Source of the DNA: Camellia lanceoleosa
Taxonomy: Eukaryota; Streptophyta; Magnoliopsida; Ericales; Theaceae
Length of the DNA stretch: 64,000 nucleotides
NCBI GenBank assembly: GCA_025200525.1
Contig: CM045770.1
Location: forward strand, 118,087,429 to 118,151,428
Direction: 5' to 3'
Shown: in pieces, positions 44,466 to 55,833 of the stretch
Layout: every line of letters begins with the position of its first letter
Position numbering within the stretch: the first letter of the stretch is position 1
Made by a program: the position numbers and the translations under genes
The notes under the pieces: generated by a model
What the model was told of the DNA's origin: nothing
Databases searched by the model: none
Seen by the model: the letters and a program-made list of their open reading frames with translations, nothing else

Positions 44466-44621
44466 ACTGACATCATCCAGCCTCATACTGACGTCAGCTC
44501 TCCACCATTTAACATTTTCCCAGCTATTTTCGGCCTTTCGAACTCATTGGTACGTTCTGTTTTACCTAATTTTACTCCTACAGTTCTGTTCTTATTTATT
44601 TTGTCCCATCACCATATTATT

Positions 44622-46184
44622 ATGGATCATCATGATGCCTTCCATCCAATTTCTGTTGTGCTTGATGGATCCAATTATGTTTTGTGGGCCCAAGTTATGT
44701 CTTCTTTTCTCAAAGGTTGGAAACTCTAACGTATTATCACCAGGGATGTGATCAAACCAGTGACAGAGGCCGCTGAAACTACTGCTAAATATGAAAACCG
44801 CTTAGAAGCCAGGGACAGTAAGAACTACCAGATCATTACTTGGCTTTTGAATACCTCTGTTCCCCCTATTAGTCTTCAGTTTGGTCATTTTTAGCTTGAC
44901 TCTGTTATCACTGCTGCTAAAGATATTTCGGAGTTTTTTAAAGAACAATACCAGACTACTGGCCTTGCCCATCAGGATCTAGGGGTGTACACGGTCCGGA
45001 TTGGTTCGGTTCTGAGAAAATCCAAGAACCGAACCGATCCTAACGGTTCTGTGATTTTGAGAACCAGACCAGACCGTTACACTTGTAAAACCGGACCAGA
45101 ACCAAACCGAAAAAACGGTTCGGTTTCGGTTTGGTTTACGGTTCCAAAAATTTCTATTTACACAAGAATAAATTGTTAATATTAGCAAAATAATTACTCA
45201 AACTAATTACATTTAACTCATGATAAAAACTAATAATATTAAGGAATTACTTAATATTACATATCTATACCATCCTAATATTATTAAAATTATAAAAAAC
45301 CAATTAATAAAAATAAAATTTGATATTATATATATATATATATCGTTTAAAATTTGGTTTGGTTCGGTTCGGTTCGAACCACGGTTTTTTCATAAAATCC
45401 ATTAACCGAACCGTTTTTACGGTTCTCATATTTCTTAATCCGAAACCGAACCAATTCTTAATAGAACCGAACCAAACCGTATGATTCGGTCTGGTTCGGT
45501 CCGGATTATCGGTTTGAACGGATTTTTGAACAGCCCTATCAGGATCAACTTCAGAGTCAGCTTCACCGCATGCGTCAACAACCTGGCCAGTTTATTAATG
45601 ACTTTCTTTCTCAGATGTATTCTGTTTGGGACCAGCTTGCTCTCTCAGAACCTCTATGGACTCACCTTGAAGATACTACTTTATTCACTACATATCGTAA
45701 TCAGTAGTGGTTGGTTCAATTTCTCATGGCTCTCACTACCCGCTTTGAGCCCGTGCGTGCATCTCTCATTCATCGCACTCCACTGCTTACTCTTGAGTAG
45801 GCTATTTCAGAGCTGTTATCTGAGGAAACTTGTCTTGGTACTCTCCAAACTCATCATGTGGACTCTGTTCTTGCCACTCTTCAGTCACGGCCTTCTTCTT
45901 CCTTGTCAACCTAACGATCCACTACCTGTATTTATTATCAGAATCGGGGACATCCTTCTACTCATCTTCTAGTGCATTGCCCAATCAGACCCTGCCGGTA
46001 TTGCAACAAAATTGGTCCTCGTCATCTGCAGCAAGATTGTTTTCGTAATCCCTCCCGGTCCTCTTCCACTGGTCATTCCTCTCGCGATGGCTCTTCCAAG
46101 GGTAGTTCATATCGTCTTGGGAATCAATCTAGATCTTCGTCTGCTCACCACATTGCTGTTGCTATCTCTGAGGATTTTTTCTGA
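44622..46184 (+). pseudogene. Gag of the copia element
   Basis: The likely start is ATG 44622 (MDHHDAFHPISVVLDGSNY), followed by VLWAQVMSSFLKGWKL and TAA. After the stop it continues RIITRDVIKPVTEA and SKNYQIITWLL, then AHQD, where the hAT MITE enters. Joining across the MITE keeps the frame (HQD-QLQSQLHRMRQQPGQF). The rest reads SQMYSVWDQL, ALTTRFEPVRASLIHRTPLL and a zinc knuckle CRYCNKIGPRHLQQDC. Several in-frame stops break it. Copia Gag makes the particle. Confidence 0.82.
44980..45538. mobile_element. hAT-type MITE (559 bp) inside copia gag
   Basis: Terminal inverted repeats TAGGGGTGTACA and (reverse complement of the right end) TAGGGCTGTTCA enclose a non-coding element. It is flanked by perfect 8-base duplications TCAGGATC (44972-44979 and 45539-45546), the hAT size. 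Subterminal regions are full of GGTTCGGTTC and its complement, and the centre is AT-rich with an (AT)n run near 45330. It needs a transposase from elsewhere. Confidence 0.92.
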
Positions 46185-46249
46185 GCCTCTAGACCCATCT
46201 GTTCCTATCTTCTCCCAAACTGATGTTGAAGCCATGTTCAAACAATCTC

Positions 46250-47795
46250 TCTCCCTCTGGTACACCTCCCCCTACTGCTCTATCTGTGACTTCAGGTACA
46301 TCTTCTTGGTATTTTGACTCCGCATGCTGTAATCATATGACTTCTAGTTCTACTATATTTTCTTCTATTTCTCTCTTGATTTATCCCTCTATTTATACTG
46401 TTAATGGTTCTATCATGTTTGTAAGTCATGTTGGCTCTATTTCTCCCTCTTATTTGTTTTTACCACAGGTTTATCATATCCTTGCTCTTACCTTAAACCT
46501 TATCTCCATTAGTCAATTATGTGAGCTTGGTCTAATTGTTACCTTTCTACTAATTTGTTTGGTGTAGGACCCTCAGACGAGACAGACTCTTGGGATCGGC
46601 TGTAACTACGGATGTCTCTATGAGCTCATTTATCTTCATGTTTCGAACTCCACACAGTTAGTAATTTCTGCATCTGATTCTTCTTTGTCTTATTTTCATC
46701 TTTGGCATTGTCGCTTAGGTATATTTTTATTAGTAGGTTAAAGTCTTTGATTTCTAGTGGTCAGTTGGGTCATGTACTTCCTGATTATTTTGATTTTTTG
46801 TCTTGTCCACTTGCAAAACAACCTACTTTATCTTTTAATAAAAGTACTTTTGTTTCCCATGCACCTTTTGATCTCATACATTCTGATATTTGGGGCCTAC
46901 CACCTACTACTACCATGGGGGGATCTCGTTATTTTGTTATCTTTGTTGATGATTTTTCATGATTTACTTAGCTGTTTCTCATGAAAAATCGATCTGAAAT
47001 TAAACAAATTTATTATACCTTTACAATAATGGTCCAAACCTAATTTTCAAAGAACATTAAAATTTTTCGCTCTGACAATGCTGTGGAGTATCGGGATTCA
47101 GATTTTCTCTCTTTTCTTCAGTGTCATGGAACTTAGCCTCATCATTCTTGTGCTGGCATGTTCCAGCAAAATGAACATGCTAAATGGAAACATCGGCGTA
47201 TTCTCGACACTACTTGAGCTCTTCTTCTCTCTTCTTTACTGTTGTGTATACTATTAATTGTGTTCCTACTCCTGTCATTCATAATCAAACTCCCTTTCCA
47301 TACACACATTTTTTGGGATTTTGGGTCTGCATGTTTTGTCCTTCTTTACCCTCATGAACACACCAAACTTGACCATCGTTTTCGCCTTTGTTGCTTTCTC
47401 GAGTATGGAATTAAACATAAAGGCTATCGTTGTTGGGATCCTATCTCTAAACGTCTTCGTGTATCCCGTCATGTGATTTTCTGGGAGTATAAAATGTTTT
47501 CAGCCCTATCCTCATTTCACTTACCCTCACCCTCTACCTCCATCATGTTTACTAATCCTTCCACAGATCTCTTCTCTAATGCATTTGATACAGGTTCCTC
47601 ATTTGTAGAGATGCCTTTGCTGACCCCTGATCCTGTCCAAACTGCTCTTCCTGATGGTCCACTGCCTATTGCGCTTTCTAACTCGTCTTCTACCTCTCCA
47701 TCAAACCTTCTCCCCACAACTCTTCCCACCGGTCATTCACATTGGGTAACTCAACCACCTGTTCATCTTCGTGGTTATATTGTCGGGTCTACTAC
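46250..47795 (+). pseudogene. Protease and integrase of the copia element
   Basis: The protease reads SWYFDSACCNHMTSSSTIFS, with the active-site Asp followed by SA rather than SGA. The integrase reads SSGQLGHVLPDYFDFLSCPL, then FDLIHSDIWGLPPTTTMGGS, YFVIFVDDFS (first Asp in HSDIWG), FRSDNAVEY (second Asp) and NEHAKWKHRRILDT, where the expected Glu of AERKH reads Lys. The tail reads RLCCFLEYGIKHKGYRCWDP and RLRVSRHVIFWE, then a Ser/Pro/Thr linker up to the solo-LTR-like insertion at 47796. Frames switch several times. The piece is dead by stops and by loss of the catalytic Glu. Confidence 0.85.
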
Positions 47796-50445
47796 TGTCA
47801 CGACCCAAACCCGGCCCAATGGGTTTAGCACCGTAACCGGCCAGTAATCCGAGATTATCGAAGGCACATATGATAGAAACGAAAAGCGAGTTCGAGAACT
47901 GGTGGAAGCCAATACAGTAAATAAATAATGTCCATTGAGCTGTGACAGTCTGTATGCCAAAAAGATTCTTCATGCATTTATACATTTAAACAGTACAGTC
48001 TATACAACATTTACAGTCAAACAGTGCAGGGATCTAATCCCTTGATAACAGTACAGTAAGCATTCAGTTTATACAAAACAGTGAGACAGTACAGAAGGGG
48101 GAATGCTAAGACACCCCTAAGCCCTGGCATGATAGGCTTGGAACCTCGCAGTGAGGCACGTAAGCTGGCTTGACAAAACTGGAGTCTAACCCTTGCTCCT
48201 AGCTCTGGTCTGGTGGCTGAGCACCTACATATATATATAAACAGTGAGCTAAAGCCCAATGAATAACATAATGCGTAAAGAGGTTAAGAATGAAATGTCC
48301 TTACAGTAATGAAAACAGTTCATTAAACAGTATTTCAGTCTTTCAATCAGAACAGTTATTCAGTCATATGTGGTACATCCATTAGCATAGCAGTAAACAG
48401 TAGGTCTTAAAGACCGAACAGTAATGATGGCCATCAATCAGTAAATAGTAGTGTTCCACGAGGGAACCGACAGAGATCTCTGAATAAGAATGATAAGATC
48501 GAATGATAGGTGCTAAGGATGCCACAGTACAGTTCAGAAATAAAGGACATACATTCATTCAGTAAATAATACCAGTTCAGTAAATAGTTCAGTATTCCGA
48601 AGATAATCATTTTGAACATATCTTTACACAATTGTTACTCACAGAGGTCGGGCTACAATATGCTAGAGCGTGTCTCCCCAGTCGCCAACCCTACACAGTT
48701 CACAGGTTGAACACACACTAAGCTACACAGTTGGGAAATACCATAATTTAATCCCTAATTTCAGTCTTTCAATCAGAACAGTTATTCAGTCATATGTGGT
48801 ACATCCATTAGCATAGCAGTAAACAGTAGGTCTTAAAGACCGAACAGTAATGATGGCCATCAATCAGTAAACAGTAGTGGTTCCACGAGGGAACCGACAG
48901 AGATCTCTGTAACAGTAACAGTCAGTAACAGTAGGTGCTAAGGATGCCACAGTACAGTTCAGAAATAAAGGACATACATTCATTCAGTAAATAATACCAG
49001 TTCAGTAAATAGTTCAGTATTCCGAAGATAATCATTTTGAACATATCTTTACACAATTGTTACTCACAGAGGTCGGGCTACAATATGCTAGAGCGTGTCT
49101 CCCCAGTCGCCAACCCTACACAGTTCACAGGTTGAACACACACTAAGCTACACAGTTGGGAAATACCATAATTTAATCCCTAATTTGCCTCGGTGTGTTC
49201 TACATCAATATCCTCATTAAGATGCCTTAAACTAGGCCTAAGAATGCCTAGAATGGGATGAGGATACAAAAATACACTTAGAAAACATTTTGCAAAGTTT
49301 GTTGAAATTAGGACCCTCGCTCGAGCGAGCTTCCAAAATCAAAGGCTTCACCCGAGCGAGAAATCCTTCACTCGAGCGGTCTGATGAAACAGTAAAAGTA
49401 CTGGATGCTCGAATTTTACGCTCGAGCCACCAATCCTTCGCTCGAGCGAAGAAGCCAAATCTGGAATTTCCAGATTTGCCTTCCAAGCTCAAACCAAGCA
49501 TTCTACCACTCTTTACTCGACCTCTTGGGCCCAAATTCTGGAAAACACCTCTAGATTCAATATACAACAAGTTTCAAAGCTCAATTTGTGAATTCAAAGC
49601 CCAAGAGTGAGTCAATTAAAACCATTTTTCAAACCCATTTTTCATGAACATGAAGAATATGCAACATGCATGAAATTTAACCAAATTCCAGCTTCAAAGC
49701 TTGCTCTAAGGAGCTCAATATTTTGAAAACAAGATGAAAACATGGGCTATAACAACAATATGGGCATGCATGCAAGATTTCTATGAAATCAAACTCAAAA
49801 CTCCTCAATATACACATGCATGCAAGAGTTAAGCTACAATCCAATATGTATGAACTAAAACAAGGCTTAACTCTACAATGGAGTATAAAACATGCAAGAC
49901 TTAGCTTAAATTCACAATTAGAGGGTTGTATTCTCTTACCTAGGTCTTGTATTCAAGGTTTGGAGGCTCAATATGCAAACTATTCTTCAATTCCACCAAA
50001 ATCCAAGCCAAAATCCACAAGACTAAGTCAATTCCCTCACTCTCTCTATATTTCGGTGGGAACAAGCAAATGAGGCTGAAGAAATGTTGGTCTAAGTGTG
50101 TACAAGCCTCAAATGACAAGAATAAACAAAGGCCCACCTAATGGCATTTCCGTAATTACGACAAACTCTTTAATTGGCTTAAATTAATCTAGTTTAATCA
50201 TACCTAATCACATTTTAGTTAAATATACCATTAAATCACAAAAATTCCACTGATCATGAGGCACTAAACGATTTTCAGTTCGGCCGCCGATAAGGCCTTC
50301 AATTTACAGTTTAAACATAAAACATGAACAGATAATCAAATAATCAAACAGATAAGAATGCAATACAATAAACATGCTCAATCAGTTCAATTTAAATTTT
50401 CAATCAGTCCGTTCAGTACTTCAGTTAGTTCAATCATCGGTCACA
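47796..50445 (-). repeat. Solo-LTR-like block related to element 4 LTR
   Basis: The left end TGTCACGACCC, then ATGGGTTTAG and GTAACCGG, matches the left edge of the element 4 LTR at 53864. The right end may be GGTCACA at 50445, but flanking ACTAC and AAGCA do not match, so the right boundary is uncertain; copia RT is clear again from about 50495. It has no gag or pol. It contains a 426-base tandem duplication and a cluster of CTCGAG palindromes at 49320-49450, with ACAGT-rich sequence around 48300-49000. Confidence 0.65.
48332..49185. repeat. Tandem duplication of about 426 bp in the solo-LTR-like block
   Basis: 48332-48757 and 48758-49185 are nearly identical (both begin ATTTCAGTCTTTCAATCAG and end ATTTAATCCCTAA). 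They differ mainly where copy 1 has TGAATAAGAATGATAAGATCG and copy 2 has repeated CAGTAACAGT. This looks like unequal crossing-over or replication slippage within one LTR. Confidence 0.88.
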
Positions 50446-50494
50446 AAGCAGTCGGTTTAGCGATGAATCGACGTAATTCAAGAATTTTCTTAGC

Positions 50495-50763
50495 AGTATG
50501 GGGTTATTCTGATTACTTTTTCACTTATGAACCTACCTTCTATCGTGAGGCTTGTACTAATCCTCTTTGGTAGCAAGCTATGACTGATGAACTATAGGCT
50601 TTAGACAAAAGTCATACATGGGATGTTGTTGATCTTCCTCCTTGAAAGACTGTGATTGGCTGCAAATGGGTATACGAAATCAAGACCCATTTTGATGGCT
50701 CTATTGAGCGCTACAAAGCTCGTCTTGTTGCAAAGGGCTTCACCTAGGAATATGGCATTGATT
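50495..50763 (+). pseudogene. N-terminal reverse transcriptase of the copia element
   Basis: This reads YFFTYEPTFYREACTNPLW, stop, QAMTDEL, stop, ALDKSHTWDVVDLPP, stop, KTVIGCKWVYEIKTHFDGSI and ERYKARLVAKGF, the conserved copia RT start, ending EYGIDYEK at E2. The stops fit CAG or GGA changes to TAG or TGA. The catalytic parts are not in this fragment. Confidence 0.85.
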
Positions 50764-51825
50764 ATGAAAAATCTAGAAACCCTAGATGTTGATTTATGAT
50801 TATGTACCAATTTTAAGCAAAATATAACAATCCCAATCAAACAATCAAAGACAAATCAACACAACGATTTTATGTAGAAAAACCACAATTGGACACCTCC
50901 AATTGTGATTAAAAAACCACGGGCAACAGCCACAAGAACAATCCACTAAGAAGATTTAAAGGAATTACACAGCTATACTCTCAATTATCTAGCGAATCCA
51001 CAATGCTTAATTGAACCAACCTCTATGTGCCTCTTCCAACCCCATCTTCACCACGGAATTGTCTTTCTGATGAGCCACTCCAGAATCCACCGAAGCTTCA
51101 GGCTTGAATTCTTCAGAATCTACCGAAGAACAACTCTCTCTTTTGTATAACAAACAAAACCTTTGATGTACTCTCCTTTAAACCATGAGTTGGATACTCA
51201 ATAAAAACATCAAAGAAAACTTAACAAAATATCTCCAGATATAAACCTTAAGAACCAAAAAGAAGATCTGGAGAGGTTCAATGAATCATCCAGATTTGGG
51301 AGAAAACCAAGTATTTATAGAGAACCAAAAGTAATCCTAGATTTGGAAGAAAACCAACTCCTTAAGAAATCCAGATTTTGAAGCTCGCTCGAGCGAATCT
51401 TTTCTCGCTCGAGCGAGGAGCTTAGTTTTCATGATTTCTACTAGTGCCATGGCTCGAGCGACGAATCCTTGGCTCGAGCGACCAAACAATTCTCTCAGGT
51501 TTTTGTGTGGACGCAATCCGTCGCTCGAGGGAGAACGCCTTGGCTCAAGCGAGAAAGCCTTAGCTCGAGCGAGCATTCTTTGGCTCGAGCGAGCAACGGC
51601 GGACATGCAATTTTGAATGCAATTTTGCATTTTGCTTCGGCCGCGAGCTGACGACCCCCGTAATAATCAGCGAAGTGGCAATCTTGAAAGTATTGACATC
51701 ACAAACTTCTCTGCAAAGCACGATTCGGGTTGGATTCGCCTCTAACAACTCATAGCCTCACTGAAATAAAAATGTGAATAAAATTACAACTCAAAAGAGT
51801 TTTGTCAAACGGGGTTGCCAATAAA
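50764..51825 (-). repeat. LTR fragment E2 inside copia RT
   Basis: On the minus strand an LTR appears to begin TGTTAGAGGCG (51747) and run to CATAAATCAACA (50786), preceded by a 78-base tail (51748-51825) shared with E1. A TATA box, CTCTATAAATAC, is on the minus strand near 51320. The upstream part has eight CTCGAG-type palindromes spaced by 20 bases within three groups (51388-51589). No coding domain is present. The right edge directly meets the partial LTR of element 4. Confidence 0.6.
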
Positions 51826-52823
51826 TAACATAATATATTGTACAATGTGTTGTGCAGACTTACATGAATAAACAAACCTTATATGATATATTCAGATAGT
51901 CACATAAGTCCATGTCACATTTATGTACAAACTAAAACATAGGTTAAGGAATTAACTCCCAATAACCAAATAGTCAAAACAAAAGTCTGAAACAAAACTT
52001 CATAACATATGATCATAGTCACAAGCAGGCAAATTAGAAAAACCCAAAAGCCTTGACACATGTCAATTCGGAACCTTGTGGTGAGGCACAATAGTTGGCT
52101 TGACAAAACAGGGTTCGGGTCGATGTCGTTAAGATTGATCCGGTGGTTGATCACCTACATACATATATTAAATAGTGAGCTAGGACTCAGTGAATAACAA
52201 TTATGTAAAAGAGTTATGAATGATGTCCTTACAGTCATTTAAAAAACATCGGTTTCAGTAATGATTCAATTCGCAGAGCAGTATGTCATACATTGATTGA
52301 AATCATGTCAGTCATACATGGCACATCCAATAGCATACAATAGATCTTAAAGACCAAATAGTCATTTGATGGCTATCAATATAGTAAACAGTAGTTCCAA
52401 GAATTGGAATTGACAGAGATATCTGTAACGATATGATAAGAATAAAGAATAAGAATAAAGATACTTGATATGAATGAAAGCGATATGATTATTATGGATG
52501 CCATGAGTACAGTTCACAAATTAGGATAATCATTTATTCAGTAAGAACATTCCAGAAAACAGTGCCATTCATTGATTAGAAAATAATTATAATTAAACGT
52601 AGGTTTACAACATTGTTACTCACAGAGGGCTCCCTAAATTACGTGCTTAAGATGTGGCTTTCGACCTAAGCAAACAAATTCAGGCACAACTCAATTACAT
52701 TCATGTCATTCAGTCATTTCTATTTAGTTCGGTACTTATACTTACTTGGTTTCTTTGTTGCTCGTTTGTTCGGTTATTCCTATTTGTTCTTTTATTTCAA
52801 TCGTGTTCATAAGATGCGTCTAC
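51826..52823 (-). repeat. Partial 3' LTR of element 4
   Basis: It matches 53968-54866 and then 60170-60250 of the right LTR continuously (CCAATAAATAACATAATAT... through GGTTATTCCTAT and GTTCATAAGATGCGT), which confirms that copy B was inserted later in the right copy. It lacks both LTR ends. Confidence 0.85.
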
Positions 52824-53673
52824 CATATTCTGGACAAGGCGGTGTAGAATTGTTCCGTTGGCTGGCACTACCCGTCGACCCCGTATTCTGTTTCTTATTC
52901 TATGAGTTGTTCCTGTCCTTTTTGAAATTAAATCCTTGCCTTTTGCCCTTCCAATCAGTCATTGGTGTCTTGGCCTGCTTTAAAGTTGCAATATTTGCCT
53001 CAGACATGATAGCTCTATCAAGAACATCAACATATTTGGTTAATTTGAGAACATTAACCCAGTCAAGTATTTCTACATTGAGTCCTCCCTCAAATTTTTG
53101 GGCATTTTTATAGTCAATATCTACCATATGTGGTGTATACCGAGCAAGCTCCGTAAATGTAGCTTCATATTTGGCCACAAACATAGTTCCTTACTTACAC
53201 TGTTCAAACTCAGATACTTTGCGGTTCCAAACACATTGGGGAAAATATTTGTCATAGAATGCCTCTTTGAACTGAGCCCAAGTCATAGAACCATTCTTGT
53301 CCTAGATGAGCATCCACCATTGCCTTGCCTCTTCTTGTAACATGAAAGTAGCCAATAACACTTTTTGTGCCTCAGAACACGGGAATATTTCAAATAATTT
53401 TTCAGTTTCTAAGATCCATGCTTCGGCTTTTAGTGGCTCAAGACCTCCTTGGAACATTGGGGGCTTCATTTTTTTGAACTTTTGGGTTAGGGCAATGATA
53501 TTATCATTGTTGTTTGGTTCAACTTGCACCGATAGTAAAGGAGGAGGTGGGAGTAGTTGATTATGTTGTCGTTGTTGTCTTAGTGATTCTATTAATAATT
53601 CTACCATTCTTTCCAACTGTGCAATTCTTGCATCTGATGATTCAGTTTCATCTACATTTCTTGTATTCTCCAT
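52824..53673 (-). pseudogene. Gag of element 4
   Basis: Start ATG 53673 (MENTRNVDETESSDARIAQL), a coiled-coil-like N-terminus, then MKPPMFQGGLEPLKAEAWIL and LLATFMLQEEARQWWMLI, stop, then TWAQFKEAFYDKYFPQCVWN, stop, then FVAKYEATFTELARYTPHMV and MTDWKGKRQGFNFKKDRNNS, stop. QNTGSTGSASQRN and TPPCPEYGRR follow, the usual lead into the zinc knuckle, where it is cut off. This is chromovirus-type capsid sequence. It is broken by three stops and the deletion. Confidence 0.87.
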
Positions 53674-53847
53674 TGCACTATATAAGCCATGGCAATAATA
53701 AACATGGAAAAGATGGTTCTCATTTTTATGTTAACACATATACATATAACATATCCATACACACTCACACATGCTCATGCAATGCCCTACTTTACTTTCT
53801 AGGACATCACTATAGCTGATTTGGACGCATGTGTGTGGTATAACTCG

Positions 53848-53860
53848 TGCTCTAATATCA
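53848..53860 (-). promoter_or_regulatory. Primer-binding site of element 4
   Basis: On the minus strand TGATATTAGAGCA lies three bases inside the 5' LTR. It differs from the Met-tRNA PBS TGGTATCAGAGCA at two positions. Confidence 0.75.
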
Positions 53861-54949
53861 CTTTGTTATGCCCCAAACCTGCCTCTATGGGTTTAGCGTC
53901 ATAACCGGTCAGTAAACCGTGATTACCAAAGGCCTGTTTAACAGTAATACAATAATAGGCGCTAGTGGAAGCCAATAAATAACATAATATATCGTCCAAT
54001 GAACTGTACGGACTTACATGAACAAACAATCCTTATATGATATATTCAGATAGTCACATAAGTCCATGTCACATTTATCTACAAACTAAAACATGAGTTA
54101 AGGAATTAAATCCCAATAACCAAATAGTCAAAACAAAGTCTGAAACAAAAACTTCATAACGTATGATCATAGTCACAAGCGGGCCAATAAGAAACACCCA
54201 AAAGCCTTCACATGTGTCGGTTCGGAACCTCGCGTCGAGGCACAGTAGTTGGCTTGACAAAATGGGGTTTGGGTACTGATCGAGTGCTTGATCACCTATA
54301 TACATATATTAAACAATAAGCTAGGATCCAATGAATAACAATTATGTAAAGGGGTTATGAATGATGCCCTTACAGTCATTCAAAATCAATCAATTTCAGT
54401 AATGATTCAATTCACAAAGCAATATCTCATACATTGATTGAAATCATATAAGTCATACGTGGTACTTACAATAGCAGAACAGTATAGTAGGTCTTAACGA
54501 TCGAACAGTCATTTGATGGCCATCAATACAGTAAACAATAGTTCCAAGAATTGGAACTGATAGAGATCTTTGTAACAATAACAGTAACAATAACAGTAAC
54601 AGTAGTAGTAATAGTTGCTATAGATGCCACGAGTACAGTTCAAAAATTAAGACAATCATTCATTCAGTAAACACATTTCAGAAAACAGTGCTGTTCATTG
54701 ATCAGAAAATAATTACAATTGAACATAATTTTACAACATTGTTACTCATAGTGGCTCCTTGAATTACATGTGTAAGATGTGGTTTTCGACGTAAACAAAC
54801 AAATTCAAGCACACAACTCAATTACATTCATGTTATTCAGTCATTTCTATTAAGTTCGGTACTTATTGTAGACACCCCCTTTTTGACCGACCTTAAGACT
54901 CAGACGTCATCATTTGAGCGCTAGATGATTGTGCATGTTTGTGCTCGTT

Positions 54950-55620
54950 TTAAGTTTCCGGAGTTTTCGGCTGAGTGCCTTGCCTCCGGGCCCCTGAACT
55001 CTTTGTGTTTTGGCTCGGTTTGTGGTCCAAGCCTTGTTGACCTTGCCTGGAGGGAGAGAGAGGTCCGTAGACCACTTTTCCCTCTGGTAGGCCAGTTTTC
55101 GGTTTCCAGAGCCTTTGGCCGAGCGCCTTGTCTTGCTTCCCTTTTGGTTTGGTTTTGAACTGAACCTTGTTTTCCCTTCCCTGGAGGGAGAGAGAGGTCT
55201 GTAGACCACTTTCTTGTGGTCGTAGATCACTTTTCCCCCTTGGAGACTAGTTTTCGGCTTCCAAAGCCTTCGGCCGTGCCTCTTGTCTCGGGACCGCTTA
55301 ACGTTCTCCTTTCGGCTTGGTTTTCAGACCATGCCTTGTGCCTCTGCCTAGAGGGACACTGAGGTCTAGGAGACCACTTTTTGTGGTCGTAGACCAGTTT
55401 TCCCTCGTAGACCACTTTTGGTGCCCGTAGACTAGTTTTCGAAGCTTCTAGCTGCGCGCCTCGACCCCCGGACTCTTGTCTTGCATCCTTTTTGGTTTGT
55501 TTTTGGCACAAACCTTGTTTTCCTTGCTTGGAGGGTGGAATGAGGGTAGGAGACCAGTTTCTGTCCCTGAAAATCACTTTTCTTCCCCGCCAGCTAGTTT
55601 TCTGGTCGGCTAACTGGTCT
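54950..55620 (+). repeat. Tandem repeats upstream of the TATA box in copy B
   Basis: About four imperfect units of 140-190 bases each contain TTTTCGGCTTCC-like sequence, a CCTTCGGCCG core, CTGGAGGGAGAGAGAGGTC and GTAGACCACTTTT. Within them GTAGACCA(C/G)TTTT is repeated further. Copy A has about one such unit, so the array expanded in copy B or its source. Confidence 0.7.
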
Positions 55621-55833
55621 TGGTGGCCTTTGGACCACCAAAAGTGGTAGGCCACCATGCCACCACCTTGCTTTCCTTGTGCAGACCACTCCTCCCCCTT
55701 TGAGACCACTTTTTCCTCTTGCCAGCCAGAAAAGGTGGCTGGCCGACCACTTTAACTAGTCGGCAGCTTTTCTTCTCTTTCTGCAGGTGTTGTGGATACT
55801 AGCTATGCCAGCTGGAGTGCACAGATTGCATCC

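Noticed and set aside
44163..44751. Two overlapping long frames (188 and 171 codons) rich in Cys, His, Tyr and Thr as a novel cysteine-rich peptide gene
   Set aside because: They run over a 30-33 base minisatellite in the copia leader; the repeats explain the composition, and only the last part reads as copia gag.
48332..49185. CRISPR-like array or satellite
   Set aside because: It is only two long units of 426 bases with no short repeats and unique spacers; this is a tandem duplication in plant LTR DNA.
54910..55709. Two long minus-strand frames (106 and 160 codons) with basic Lys/Arg/Gln-rich repeats as genes
   Set aside because: They are translations of the tandem repeats upstream of the TATA box in copy B, on the antisense strand; repeats often leave frames open.
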